A stretch of 64,000 bases of DNA from Paraburkholderia silvatlantica. Lineage in GTDB: Bacteria; Pseudomonadota; Gammaproteobacteria; Burkholderiales; Burkholderiaceae. Shown here one piece after another: positions 26,318 to 35,479 of the stretch. The stretch covers positions 372,001 to 436,000 of the forward strand of contig NZ_QEOL01000003.1 in assembly GCF_003096715.1 (NCBI RefSeq), in the 5' to 3' direction. The notes beneath the pieces are model-generated. The model ran no database searches. It saw only the letters and a program-made list of their open reading frames with translations, and had not been told where the DNA came from. How positions within the stretch are numbered: the first letter of the stretch is position 1; the number at the start of each line of letters is the position of its first letter. A program made the translations under genes and the position numbers.

Positions 26318-26430
26318 TTATTTATCAATGAGATAGCTGGCAATTTTTGCTCTGTAGAACATGTTTTCATAAAGCGGGATGCCGTCGCTTCGAAAATCCA
26401 GGGCGGATTTCACAATGTGAAGTGCGCTTT
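26318..26430 (-). pseudogene. Possible remnant of a GntR/UTRA-type regulator C-terminus
   Basis: The minus strand reads SALDFRSDGIPLYENMFYRA and then seven more residues to a stop at 26318. The segment resembles the final strand-turn-strand of UTRA effector domains (dg-P-l-y ... yR). Upstream the frame continues into low-quality sequence without the rest of the domain. It is therefore called a fragment, with low confidence. The AT-rich tail differs from surrounding coding DNA. Confidence 0.3.
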
Positions 26431-26750
26431 CGGTTGCCGGAGGCGGACGAGCACGGATGGCTCGAGCAACGATAGGTGGGGGCGGTTTGCGGACGTCCGC
26501 ATTGACGAACCGACGTCCCAATGTGCGATCGGACCCGTTTTCGAAACGGTCCGATGGGAATAGCCAGCCGTCGCGCTTCGTGGACGGGTGCGCGCCAGCC
26601 AGGCGCGCGTCAAGGCTTCAGATAGCGATGCGCGAGAGCTTCGTGCAGTGGCGGCATAGCTTCGTGGCCGTGCCGCCGCGAGGGCGACACGACCGGTCTA
26701 CGGAAGGCTCGCACGCGTTTTTTCGCGCCGGCCAGTTCCGCCAACCCGCC

Positions 26751-27500
26751 TTAGCGCAGGCCCCCGCTGGCGACGATATGTTCGCCCGTCAACCATTTGG
26801 CGTCGTCCGATGCGAGGAACACGACGGCCGTGGCGATATCGTCCGGCTGGCCCACACGTCCGAGCGGCGTCTGGCTGACCACCTGGCTTTCGAAATCCGA
26901 GCCGATTACGCCAGCCGTGTGTGCGCCTTCCGTCTCGATCATGCCAGGATTGATCGCATTGACGCGAATCTTGCGCGGTCCCAGTTCGCGTGCGAGCACG
27001 CCCGTGATCGCATCCACGGCGCCCTTCGTGCCGCTATAGACGGCCGTTGCCGGCGGCGTGACCGTCGTCACGACCGAACTCACGTTGATGATGCTCGCAC
27101 CCTCGCCAAGATGCTTGACGGCCGCCTGCGTGGTGAGCAGCACGCCGAGCACGTTCGTGTCGAACTGCTTGCGGTATTGGGCCTCCGTGAACTCTTCGAT
27201 AGGCGCGAACTCATAGACGCCGGAGTTGTTGACGAGGATGTCGAGGCGGCCGTAAGTTTCGACGGCCGCGCCGATGATGCCTTGTGCGTCGGATGCCTTC
27301 GACACGTCGCCGCCAACGGAAACCGCCTTGCCGCCGGCCGCCGTAATCGCGCTCACGACCGCATCGGCGCCCGCCTTGGTGCTCGCGTAGTTCACGACCA
27401 CCGAAGCGCCTTCGGCCGCGAGGGCCTTGGCGATCGCGGCGCCAATGCCTTTCGACGCGCCCGTGACGACCGCCACCTTGCCTGCCAGTTTGCTCATCAT
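26751..27500 (-). CDS. SDR-family oxidoreductase (FabG-like)
   Basis: NAD(P)-dependent short-chain dehydrogenase of 249 residues. The nucleotide motif is VTGASKGIG near residue 12, then NNSG, catalytic Ser in VSSVV and YSGTKG with Tyr and Lys. The C-terminus GEHIVASGGLR is typical. AAGGAG lies just before two adjacent ATGs (27500 and 27497). It is not visibly linked to a pathway; annotation as 3-oxoacyl-ACP reductase would be unsafe since fatty-acid genes are absent. Confidence 0.9.
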   Translation of the reverse strand: MMSKLAGKVAVVTGASKGIGAAIAKALAAEGASVVVNYASTKAGADAVVSAITAAGGKAVSVGGDVSKASDAQGIIGAAVETYGRLDILVNNSGVYEFAPIEEFTEAQYRKQFDTNVLGVLLTTQAAVKHLGEGASIINVSSVVTTVTPPATAVYSGTKGAVDAITGVLARELGPRKIRVNAINPGMIETEGAHTAGVIGSDFESQVVSQTPLGRVGQPDDIATAVVFLASDDAKWLTGEHIVASGGLR

Positions 27501-27716
27501 GTTCTCCTTACCGTATGTCGCAGTATCGAATGGAACCGGCGTCTCGACTTGTATGAAGCAATCGGCCGGCGACGCATACGAATGTAAAGGTCCGCGCCGC
27601 CGCGATAAAGCGGCCAGGCGCGAATTGACTGGCAGGTTCAGCCGAACAATCGGGGGAGGCGGCGCAAACTGCAGTAAGCGGATGTGGAACTCCAGCGGCA
27701 TCGACCGCAAGGGCTT

Positions 27717-28712
27717 TTACCAGCGCTGGTGGACGTGCGGCGCAATATAGTGTTCGTACACGTCCCGCACGCGCTGCATCGTCGCGTTGGACAGCGGCGC
27801 GAGGTTCGCCGCCGAGACGTTCGATGCCGCCTGGGCCGCGTTCTTGCTGCCCGGAATGATGACGGAGACGGCGTCTTCCATGAGTATCCAGCGCAGGGCG
27901 AGTTGCGCCATCGAAGCGTCCACGGGTACCAGGCCGCGCAGTTCGTCGACCGCCTTCAAGGCGACGTCGTACGGCACGCCCGAGAACGTTTCGCCCACGT
28001 CGAATGCCTCGCCATGACGATTGAACGCACGGTGGTCGTCTGCCGCAAAAACGGAATCCGCGGACAATTTGCCGGTGAGCATGCCGCTCGCGAGCGGCAC
28101 TCGCGCAATGACGGCAACGTTCTTCTTTAGCGCCTCGCGGAAAAACAGGCCGGCGGGACGTTGACGGAACATGTTGTAGATGATCTGCACCGAAACCACG
28201 TTGGGATATTCGATCGCCTTCAGCGCTTCCTCCACCTTTTCGACCGAAACGCCGTAAAAGCGGATCTTGCCGGCAGCGACCAAGCTGTCCATCGCGTCGA
28301 ACACCTCGGGGCGGTAATAGACCTCCGTCGGCGGGCAGTGCAATTGCACCAGGTCGAGCGTGTCGACGCCCAGGTTCGAAAGACTCCGGTCGATGAAGCC
28401 TTCGAGTTCGCGCTTGTTCAGATAGCCGCTGGTCACATGCGGGTCGAGCCGGCGTCCGAGCTTCGTCGCCACGATGGGACGCTCGCCGCCGCGTTCGCGC
28501 AACACGTCCCGGATAATGCGCTCCGAACGGCCGTCGCCGTAGACGTCGGCGGTGTCGATGAAGGTGACGCCGCTATCGAGCGCGGCGTTCAGCGCGGCTC
28601 TCGCATCGTCTTCGCCAACGCTGCCCCACGAGCCGCCGATTGCCCATGCACCAAAGCCGATTTCGGACACATTCCAGCCGGTCCGCCCAAATTTTCTCTT
28701 CGAAAGTGTCAT
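27717..28712 (-). CDS. Aldo/keto reductase
   Basis: NADPH-dependent carbonyl reductase of 331 residues with the TIM-barrel family motifs: FIDTADVYGDGRSERIIRD (catalytic Asp and Tyr), KLGRRLDPH (Lys) and LVQLHCPPTEVYY (His). AGGAGG lies 9 bases before the ATG at 28712; an ATG two codons earlier is closer than ideal. It resembles the YghZ/IolS-like open-chain sugar or aldehyde reductases. Stands alone downstream of dctA on the same strand; substrate unknown. Confidence 0.9.
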   Translation of the reverse strand: MTLSKRKFGRTGWNVSEIGFGAWAIGGSWGSVGEDDARAALNAALDSGVTFIDTADVYGDGRSERIIRDVLRERGGERPIVATKLGRRLDPHVTSGYLNKRELEGFIDRSLSNLGVDTLDLVQLHCPPTEVYYRPEVFDAMDSLVAAGKIRFYGVSVEKVEEALKAIEYPNVVSVQIIYNMFRQRPAGLFFREALKKNVAVIARVPLASGMLTGKLSADSVFAADDHRAFNRHGEAFDVGETFSGVPYDVALKAVDELRGLVPVDASMAQLALRWILMEDAVSVIIPGSKNAAQAASNVSAANLAPLSNATMQRVRDVYEHYIAPHVHQRW

Positions 28713-28820
28713 TTGCATGTTCCTCCTATGGTTTGCGCAGTTGTCTCGCAGGCGTTTCAATGGCCTCTGCGCCCGTAGTGTAGCTGGCGGTCTGTCCTGC
28801 TGCCGGCCAAAGCGCTCAAT

Positions 28821-30185
28821 TCACAGACGGTTTTCTACCAGCCCGCTCGAGCCAGAAACAGGCTCGCCGCAAGGCAGAGACATATCGCCCGTGCCCGACG
28901 CCTCCCCAATCTCAATCTCGACCTCACCATTCAAAACGGCCCGCGCCCGCTCGACATCCATCGCGCCTTCCCATCTTGCGACCACAATGGTCGCCACGCC
29001 GTTACCAATCAGATTCGTCACAGCACGAGCTTCATTCAGAAAGCGATCCACGCCCAACAGCAGCACGAGCCCGGTAACCGGAATCTTGTGCATCGAAGCA
29101 AGCGTCGCCGCGAGTGCGACAAACCCCGCTCCCGCCACACCGGCAGACCCCTTCGAAGTCAGCAGCAAAACGCCGAGCACGACAAGCTGGTCGAGCAGCG
29201 AGAGATGAATGTTCATCGCCTGCGCCACGAAGAGGGCCGCCATCGTGAGATAGATCGCCGTGCCGTCCGCGTTGAACGTATAGCCGGTCGGCAGCACCAT
29301 GCCGACAACAGGACGCGAGCAACCGAGGTTCTCCATCTTGACGAGCATCTGCGGCAGCACCGCCTCGGTCGACGCCGTGCCGAACGTGATCAGAATTTCG
29401 TCGCGGATATAGCGGAGATACTTCCATAGCGAAAAGCCGCAAACGCGCATGACGAGCCCGAGCACCACCGCGACGAAGACGATCGACGTCACGTACAGGC
29501 AAAGCATCAACTCGCCAAACGACGCCAGCGTGCCGAGCCCGTACTTCGCGACGGTGAACGCCATGCCGCCAAACGCGCCCACGGGCGCGACATACATGAC
29601 GATACGCACGACGCCGAACATGCCCTGCAAAAACATGTCGAGCATATCGACGAGCGGTGCGGTGCGCGGGCCGAGCTTCGCCAGCGCAATGGCGAACAGC
29701 ACCGAGAAAAAGATGATCGGCAGAATTTCGCCGTTCGCAAACGCGCCGACGATGCTGTTCGGCACGATGCTCATGAGGAACCCGAGCGCCGTGTGGTCGT
29801 GGGCCGCGTGCGCGTAGCCGGCAATAGCCGAACTGTCGAGGTGCGCCGGATCGATGTTCATGCCGCTGCCCGGCTTGATCACGTTCACGACGACGAGGCC
29901 CACGAGAAGCGCGATGGTCGAAGCTGCTTCGAAGTAGAGCAGCGCCTTCACGCCTACGCGGCCCGCTTCGTGCAGATCGCTCATGCGGGCAATGCCCACG
30001 ACGACCGAAGCAAAGATGATCGGCGCGAGCGCCATGCGGATCAGCTTGATGAAGAGGTCGCCAAGCGGTTTGAGATCGGCTCCGATGTCCGGATGGAAGT
30101 GGCCGACGAGAATGCCCGCCAGGATACCGATCAGGACCTGTATGTAGAGCTTCGAAAGATATTTTTTGAGTTTCGAGGGCCGCAT
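28821..30185 (-). CDS. dctA: C4-dicarboxylate:cation symporter DctA
   Basis: Inner-membrane uptake of succinate, fumarate, malate and related diacids with protons or sodium. The 454-residue protein begins LYIQVLIGILAGILVGHFHP and contains the DAACS signatures VLPTGYTFNADGTAIYL, SKGSAGVAGAGF and NLIGNGVATIVVARWEG. AGGAGA precedes the ATG. It lies 104 bases downstream of tarD on the same strand, so tartrate or the dehydration product is its likely cargo here. Confidence 0.95.
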   Translation of the reverse strand: MRPSKLKKYLSKLYIQVLIGILAGILVGHFHPDIGADLKPLGDLFIKLIRMALAPIIFASVVVGIARMSDLHEAGRVGVKALLYFEAASTIALLVGLVVVNVIKPGSGMNIDPAHLDSSAIAGYAHAAHDHTALGFLMSIVPNSIVGAFANGEILPIIFFSVLFAIALAKLGPRTAPLVDMLDMFLQGMFGVVRIVMYVAPVGAFGGMAFTVAKYGLGTLASFGELMLCLYVTSIVFVAVVLGLVMRVCGFSLWKYLRYIRDEILITFGTASTEAVLPQMLVKMENLGCSRPVVGMVLPTGYTFNADGTAIYLTMAALFVAQAMNIHLSLLDQLVVLGVLLLTSKGSAGVAGAGFVALAATLASMHKIPVTGLVLLLGVDRFLNEARAVTNLIGNGVATIVVARWEGAMDVERARAVLNGEVEIEIGEASGTGDMSLPCGEPVSGSSGLVENRL

Positions 30186-30289
30186 GTCTGTCTCCTGAGC
30201 ATGGCGCCATCCGGGTGAATTGGGCGACCGCCAACCGCCATGCGTGCAGCGGTTGTGTTTGCGGCCGCGCTGTCCTGTTCGCCTGGGCG

Positions 30290-31456
30290 TCAAGCCGCGA
30301 GCGTCTGCATTTGCGCGAACAGGTCGGCCTTGCCCTCGAAGCCGATGCCGGGCAGGTCGGGCATGGTGATGTAACCGTTGTCGACCTTCACGCCGTCGGG
30401 GAAGCCGCCATAAGGCTGGAACAGATCGGGGTACGACTCGTTGCCGCCAAGCCCTAAGCCTGCCGCGATGTTGAGCGACATCTGATGGCCGCCGTGCGGA
30501 ATGCAGCGGCTCGCGGACCAGCCGTGCTGGTGCAGCATCTCCAGCGTGCGCAGATATTCGACGAGGCCGTAGCTCAACGCGCAGTCGAACTGCAGCCAGT
30601 CGCGGTCGGGCCGCATGCCGCCGTAGCGGATGAGGTTGCGCGCGTCCTGCATCGAGAACAGATCCTCGCCGGTCGCCATCGGCTTGTCGTAGTAGTTGCG
30701 CAGCGTTGCCTGCAATTCGAAGTCGAGCGGGTCGCCCGGCTCCTCGTACCAGAACAGGTCGTATTGCGAGAGCGCTTTCGCGTACCGGATCGCGGTGTCC
30801 AGATCGAAACGGCCGTTGGCGTCGACGGCAAGCTTCTGGCCGTCGCCCAGCACGCTCAGGATCGAATCGATGCGGCGCAGGTCCTCGTCGAGCGACGCGC
30901 CGCCAATCTTCTTCTTCACGACCGTGTAGCCGCGGTCGATATAGCTGCGCATTTCGTCTTTGAGCTTGTTGTGGTCCTGGCCCGGGTAGTAGTAGCCGCC
31001 CGCCGCATACACGAAGATCCTGCGGTTGGGTTGGCCGTTGCCGTAGCGGTCGGCGAGATGCTGGAAGAGCGGCTTGCCTTCGATTTTCGCCACGGCATCC
31101 CACACCGCCATGTCGATCGTGCCGATCGCGACCGAGCGCTCGCCGTGGCCGCCCGGTTTTTCGTTGGTGAACATCGTCGCCCAGATCTTGTGCGGGTCGA
31201 GGTTGTCGCCCGCCTCGTTCACGAGCGAGGCGGGATCGGCTTCGAGAATGCGGGGGATGAAGCGCTCGCGCATCAGCGTGCCTTGGCCATAGCGGCCATT
31301 CGAGTTGAAGCCATAGCCGACGACGGGCTTGCCGTCGCGGATCACGTCGGTGACCACCGCAACGAGGCTGAGCGTCATCTTGCTGAAGTCGATATAGGCG
31401 TTGCGGATCGAGGAACTGATCGGAACGGTTTTTTCGCGGATTTCAACGATTCTCAT
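30290..31456 (-). CDS. tarD: D-tartrate dehydratase (enolase superfamily)
   Basis: Dehydrates D-tartrate to enol-oxaloacetate, giving oxaloacetate. The 388-residue sequence closely follows the Bradyrhizobium D-tartrate dehydratase as I remember it, including NAYIDFSKM, GYGFNSNGRYGQG and the SYGLVEYLRTLE region. Active-site residues visible are Lys183 in KKKIGG, metal ligands Asp212 (VDANGR), Glu238 (YEEPGDP), Glu264 (GEDLFS) and the base in PHGGHQ (321-324). Divergent from a LysR gene and followed by dctA: a compact D-tartrate uptake and use module. Confidence 0.93.
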   Translation of the reverse strand: MRIVEIREKTVPISSSIRNAYIDFSKMTLSLVAVVTDVIRDGKPVVGYGFNSNGRYGQGTLMRERFIPRILEADPASLVNEAGDNLDPHKIWATMFTNEKPGGHGERSVAIGTIDMAVWDAVAKIEGKPLFQHLADRYGNGQPNRRIFVYAAGGYYYPGQDHNKLKDEMRSYIDRGYTVVKKKIGGASLDEDLRRIDSILSVLGDGQKLAVDANGRFDLDTAIRYAKALSQYDLFWYEEPGDPLDFELQATLRNYYDKPMATGEDLFSMQDARNLIRYGGMRPDRDWLQFDCALSYGLVEYLRTLEMLHQHGWSASRCIPHGGHQMSLNIAAGLGLGGNESYPDLFQPYGGFPDGVKVDNGYITMPDLPGIGFEGKADLFAQMQTLAA

Positions 31457-31593
31457 GGGTGTCTCCTGGTGGCGCGGCCAGCATTCGCGGCGTTCGCGTG
31501 GCCGTTCGCGGTTGGCTGGCTGCGGGAGACGCTAGGTTATGCGCCCGGATCGGTACTATGATTCACTTGTTTTCACATCTTTATTAACCTGCG

Positions 31594-32523
31594 GTGAAGA
31601 ATGACCTGACCTCCTACCTCGCGTTTTTCGTCCTGCTCGGGCGTTACGGCAACCTTTCAAGCGTTGCGCGGGACATGGACATCACGCCGCCGGCAGCGAC
31701 CAAGCGGCTCGCGCAGCTCGAGGCGCGCCTGGGCGTGCGCCTCGTCAACCGGACCACCCGCAGCGTGAGCCTGACCGCCGAAGGCGAGACCTTTCTGCAC
31801 TACGCGACGCGCATTCTCGCCGAAGTAAAGGAAATGGAAGATGTGGTGTCGTCGAGCCGCTCCGTCACGCGCGGCTTGCTGCGTGTGAACGCGACGCTCG
31901 GCTTTGGGCGCACGACGATCGCGCCGCTCGTTTCGGAGTTTGCGAGGCGGCATCCGCATGTCGAAGTGCAGCTCGACGTTACCGACCGGCCGATCGATCT
32001 TGTCGAAAGCGGCGTGGATCTGGCGATCCGTTTTGGCGAGCTGCCCGACAAGCGGCTCATCGCGCGGCGCATCATGACGAACCGCCGCTTGCTGTGCGCC
32101 TCGCCGCGCTATCTGGAGACGCAGGGCACGCCCGCAACCCTTGGCGATCTCGCGAATCATCAGTGCATCGTGCATCGACAGAACGACAACGCTTACGGCA
32201 TATGGCGCCTGGAGCGCGGCGGCGAGGCGCATGCGGTGAAGGTGCACGGCATGCTGTCGAGCAACGACGGCGACATCGTGCTCGGCTGGGCGCTCGACGG
32301 GCACGGCATTCTGCTGCGCTCCGAGTGGGACCTGGCCAAGTATCTGGAGAGCGGGCGGCTGCGCGTCGTGCTGCCCGAGTTCGTGCAGCCGCTTGCCGAT
32401 TTGTTCGTGTATTACCCGAACAAGCGCAATCAATCGGCGCGTGCGCGTGCATTCATCGATTTTCTGGCGGAGCGGTTCAACCGGCAGACTGCGCCGGCCG
32501 CGCCCGCGCAAGCGGGCGCGTGA
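31594..32523 (+). CDS. LysR-family regulator, probable tartrate-module regulator
   Basis: A 309-residue LysR protein. DNA-binding domain at 5-65 (YGNLSSVARDMDITPPAATK), effector domain with VDLAIRFGELPDKRLIARRI. It starts with GTG at 31594, directly after an AT-rich stretch. Divergent from tarD, so likely to sense tartrate and control tarD-dctA. The 137-base gap contains GTGAA repeated at 10-base spacing on the minus strand, a possible binding element. Confidence 0.9.
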   Translation: MKNDLTSYLAFFVLLGRYGNLSSVARDMDITPPAATKRLAQLEARLGVRLVNRTTRSVSLTAEGETFLHYATRILAEVKEMEDVVSSSRSVTRGLLRVNATLGFGRTTIAPLVSEFARRHPHVEVQLDVTDRPIDLVESGVDLAIRFGELPDKRLIARRIMTNRRLLCASPRYLETQGTPATLGDLANHQCIVHRQNDNAYGIWRLERGGEAHAVKVHGMLSSNDGDIVLGWALDGHGILLRSEWDLAKYLESGRLRVVLPEFVQPLADLFVYYPNKRNQSARARAFIDFLAERFNRQTAPAAPAQAGA

Positions 32524-32661
32524 AGACCTTGTCTGTCTCCTCGCGGCGCAGACAATCCATCCGGCTGGAAAGGAAGCGGTGTTCATTACAGCCGGCCAAT
32601 GTTTGCGGTAACGTGCGCGTTTGCAGAGGCGGCAATGACGCGACGAACAGGAGCGAGACAG

Positions 32662-33564
32662 ATGACAAAGCGAGTGATAGTGACCGGCGGCAGCGGCCTT
32701 GCCGGCAAATGGGTGGTCGAGAACCTGGTGGCGCACGGCTACGAAGTGTTGAATCTGGACCGTGTGCCCATGCCGAAGCGCACCGCGCGCACGCTGATCA
32801 CGGACATCACGGACGCGGGCCAGGTTTTCAACGCAATCGCATCGACCACGGCGCCGGTGGAATTCGCCGACGACCTGGAGCCAAAACCGATCGACGCGAT
32901 CGTGCACTTCGCGGCGATTCCCCGCATCATGTTGACGACCGATAACGAGGTCTACCGCATCAACGTAATGGGGACCTACAACATTCTCGACGCCGCGGCG
33001 AAGCTGGGGGTCCGCAAGGTGATCGTGGCCTCGAGCGAGACGACTTACGGCGTGGTGTTCGCCCACCGGCATCGCGATCCCGCGTACTTTCCGCTCGACG
33101 AGAACTATCCGGTGGATCCGATGGACAGCTATGCCACCTCGAAAGTGGTCAACGAAGTGACCGCGAAGGCATTCCAGGCGCGCACCGGGTCGGACATCTA
33201 CTGTTTTCGCATCGGCAACGTGCTCGATCCCGAGGACTACGCGAAGTTCTCCACCTGGCTCAAGGACCCCGCGCTGCGCAAGCGCATTGCGTGGAGCTAC
33301 ATCGACGGGCGAGACCTCGCCAACGCGTGCCGCCTCGCCATCGAAACGGACGGACTCGGCTTCGAGATCATGAATGTCGCGGCGGACGACGTGTCGTCCG
33401 ACTTGCCGACCCAGACGCTGCTGGACCGCTACTATCCGGGCGTGCCGGTCAAGAAGGCCCTCGGCGAGTTCGAGACGCTGCTCAGCAACGAGAAGCTCAA
33501 ACGGCTGCTCGGCTGGCAGCAGCAGCACTACTGGCGCGACGAAGCAAAACGCTTCAATCCGTAA
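32662..33564 (+). CDS. NAD(P)-dependent epimerase/dehydratase
   Basis: Extended SDR protein of 300 residues. Rossmann motif TGGSGLAGKW near 8-17, then HFAAIPR, catalytic Ser in VASSETTYG and Tyr-x-x-x-Lys in YATSK. AGGAG sits 8 bases before the ATG. It resembles uronate dehydrogenase and sugar epimerase relatives. No sugar genes are beside it, so the substrate is not known. Confidence 0.88.
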   Translation: MTKRVIVTGGSGLAGKWVVENLVAHGYEVLNLDRVPMPKRTARTLITDITDAGQVFNAIASTTAPVEFADDLEPKPIDAIVHFAAIPRIMLTTDNEVYRINVMGTYNILDAAAKLGVRKVIVASSETTYGVVFAHRHRDPAYFPLDENYPVDPMDSYATSKVVNEVTAKAFQARTGSDIYCFRIGNVLDPEDYAKFSTWLKDPALRKRIAWSYIDGRDLANACRLAIETDGLGFEIMNVAADDVSSDLPTQTLLDRYYPGVPVKKALGEFETLLSNEKLKRLLGWQQQHYWRDEAKRFNP

Positions 33565-33578
33565 GCGCTGCCAATGCG

Positions 33579-33602
33579 CGGGGCCAGCGTGCGCTGGCCC
33601 CG
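33579..33602. terminator. GC hairpin between convergent genes
   Basis: CGGGGCCAGC and GCTGGCCCCG form a perfect 10-bp stem with a GTGC tetraloop, 15 bases after the epimerase stop and before the end of the opposing PLP-enzyme gene. No T-run; a structural, perhaps bidirectional, transcription end is inferred. Confidence 0.5.
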
Positions 33603-33629
33603 CTCACGACGTCGATGCTGCGGCGGGCG

Positions 33630-34871
33630 TTATGCCGCCAGCTTGAGCGCTTGCGAGAAGTCCGCGATCAGGTCGTCGATATCCTCGATGCCCGCCGAAA
33701 GCCGCAGCATGCCGTCGGAGATGCCCATTGCCTTGCGTGTTTGCGCACCGGCTTCGAAAAAGATCGTCGGCGCGACGGGAATGATGAGCGTGCGCGTGTC
33801 GCCGAGGCCGGTCGCCTTGATCGGCAGTTCGAGCGCATTGACGACGTCGATCATGCGCTCTGCGTTGAGCAGTTCGAACGAGAGCAGCCACGACGCGCCC
33901 TTGAAGAGCGCCTGCGCGACCTCGTATTGCGGATGGCTCTTCAAGCCCGGATAGAACACCTTGCCGATGGCTGCGTGGCCCTCGAGAAACTGCGCGAGCG
34001 CGAGCGCGTTGTCGCTGCTTTGCTTCACGCGCAGGGCCAGCGTTTCCGCGCCCATGGCGATGGCGTGCGCCTGCTCGGACGACAGCGATGCCCCCATGTC
34101 CCGCAGGCCCTTCTTGCGGATCTGCAAAAGCCCCTGGTCTTTCGCCGGTGAATGACGATAGTCGTCGGCGATGTTCGGGTACGCGCTCCAGTCGAACAGG
34201 CCCGTGTCGGTCACCGCGCCGCCGAGCGCGGCGCCATGGCCCGCGATGGTCTTCGTCAACGAGTTGACGACGAGGCTCGCGCCGACTGCCTTCGGCTGGA
34301 ACAGGGCGGGCGAGGTAATCGTGTTGTCGACGACGTAGACGATGCCGCGCTCGCGGCACAGCTCGCCGATGCCTTGCAGGTCGGGAATCTGCGTGCCCGG
34401 ATTCGCGATGGTTTCGACGAACACCATGCGCGTATTGGGCTGGATGGCGTTCTTCACGTTTTCGGCGTCGCTGGCGTCGACGGTGGTGACTTCCACGCCG
34501 AGCGTGCGCAACGTGCCGAACAGGCTGTTGGTGTTGCCGAACACGTAGCGGCTCGACACGAGATGATCGCCCGCGCGCAGGAGCGTGAGGAAGGTCGCCG
34601 TGATCGCGGCCATGCCGGTGCTGAAGCAGACCGTGCCGGTGCCGCCTTCCAGGCTCGTGATCTTGCGCTCGAGCGCGGCGGTCGTGGGGGTGCCCTGCCG
34701 CGCGTAGTTGAAGCCGCCTTTCTTCGTGCCCTGAAACACGCCGATCAGGTCCTCGACGCGCTCGAAACCATATTGCACGGACGTATGAATCGGCTGACGC
34801 ACGCCGCCGTGCTCGGTGCCCGCGATCCTGTCGCCGTGAACGATGCCAGTGGTGAAGCCTTGCTTGCTCAT
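33630..34871 (-). CDS. Cys/Met-metabolism PLP enzyme (cystathionine gamma-synthase family)
   Basis: PLP-dependent trans-sulfuration enzyme of 413 residues. Visible are YARQGTPTTAALERKI, the PLP-phosphate region FSTGMAAITA, the Asp in VYVVDNTITSP and the Schiff-base Lys in NSLTKTIAGHG. The segment HGGVRQPIHTSVQYGFERVEDLIGV marks the branch annotated as cystathionine gamma-synthase/O-acetylhomoserine sulfhydrylase-like. Which homoserine ester it uses is not decidable. Monocistronic; convergent with the epimerase. Confidence 0.9.
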   Translation of the reverse strand: MSKQGFTTGIVHGDRIAGTEHGGVRQPIHTSVQYGFERVEDLIGVFQGTKKGGFNYARQGTPTTAALERKITSLEGGTGTVCFSTGMAAITATFLTLLRAGDHLVSSRYVFGNTNSLFGTLRTLGVEVTTVDASDAENVKNAIQPNTRMVFVETIANPGTQIPDLQGIGELCRERGIVYVVDNTITSPALFQPKAVGASLVVNSLTKTIAGHGAALGGAVTDTGLFDWSAYPNIADDYRHSPAKDQGLLQIRKKGLRDMGASLSSEQAHAIAMGAETLALRVKQSSDNALALAQFLEGHAAIGKVFYPGLKSHPQYEVAQALFKGASWLLSFELLNAERMIDVVNALELPIKATGLGDTRTLIIPVAPTIFFEAGAQTRKAMGISDGMLRLSAGIEDIDDLIADFSQALKLAA

Positions 34872-34958
34872 TCTTACTCCGTTTCTCCAGTCGATTGCGT
34901 TTGGCACATTATCGCCTGTAACGCGTGTTGCCGGCATGTCGCCGGCACCCCCGGCGCT

Positions 34959-34977
34959 GCGGGCCAATCCGGCCCGC
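34959..34977. terminator. Hairpin downstream of the RcnB-like gene
   Basis: GCGGGCC (34959-34965) and GGCCCGC (34971-34977) form a 7-bp stem with a 5-base loop, about 100 bases past the RcnB-like stop on the minus strand. No T-run; weak candidate. Confidence 0.3.
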
Positions 34978-35073
34978 GCCAACGCCGTTCGGACTGCGAC
35001 GGTCACAACTGCGAATCGAGGAGGGCGGCCGCGTTGCGGCGAAGAGCGGGCAAATCGTCGAACAACGGCATGA

Positions 35074-35415
35074 TCAATGGGTACCGGCGGCCAGAACCGT
35101 TGAGATCACGCCGGTCGCGCTGGCAACGAGCACGTAGTCGCCGGCTACGCCGACCCAATGGTAGCCGCGCGGGGGCGCTTTCAGGCCATGCTGTTGCCAG
35201 TTCTCGACCACGAAAATCCGGTCACGGTATTCAGGCGGCAGGCGGTCGCCACGATGCCAGTCGCGATGCGGAATGGCGCCGACCGGGCGGTTGGCTCTCT
35301 CGATCGACGTGGGCGGCGGGTTGCCAGGACGGTGTTCGGGTTGCGATGCGAACGCGGTGCCTGTCGTTGCGAGCAGGGCGGCAACAATAAAGAGTGTCGT
35401 GACTTTCGCTTTCAT
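35074..35415 (-). CDS. RcnB-family periplasmic protein
   Basis: A 113-residue exported protein. Signal peptide MKAKVTTLFIVAALLATTGTAFA. The mature part has the RcnB pattern: WHRGDRLPPEYRDR, then a short linker and APPRGYHWVGVAGDYVLVA followed by a hydrophobic TGVISTVL. RcnB in E. coli takes part in nickel/cobalt balance; many homologues have unknown roles, so metal function is not asserted. It follows a small membrane-protein gene on the same strand. Confidence 0.88.
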   Translation of the reverse strand: MKAKVTTLFIVAALLATTGTAFASQPEHRPGNPPPTSIERANRPVGAIPHRDWHRGDRLPPEYRDRIFVVENWQQHGLKAPPRGYHWVGVAGDYVLVASATGVISTVLAAGTH

Positions 35416-35479
35416 GGTGAATGCTCCAAATAGCGTTCAGAAAAAAGGAAGTGAGATGAGATTTACCTGGGACCGTTGA

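Larger units (their letters stand above)
26173..26750. other. Intergenic region upstream of aceA
   Basis: About 580 bases. From the aceA side it holds the candidate promoter, the palindrome and the possible UTRA remnant. A strong hairpin follows at 26528-26555 (12-bp stem with one bulged base, 3-base loop). The remainder up to the SDR gene shows open frames on both strands but none with a ribosome site or family resemblance. Confidence 0.5.

Noticed and set aside
26457..27587. 376-codon plus-strand frame opposite the SDR gene
   Set aside because: Antisense to a clear SDR gene; the part before it (26457-26750) has no ribosome site or family resemblance.
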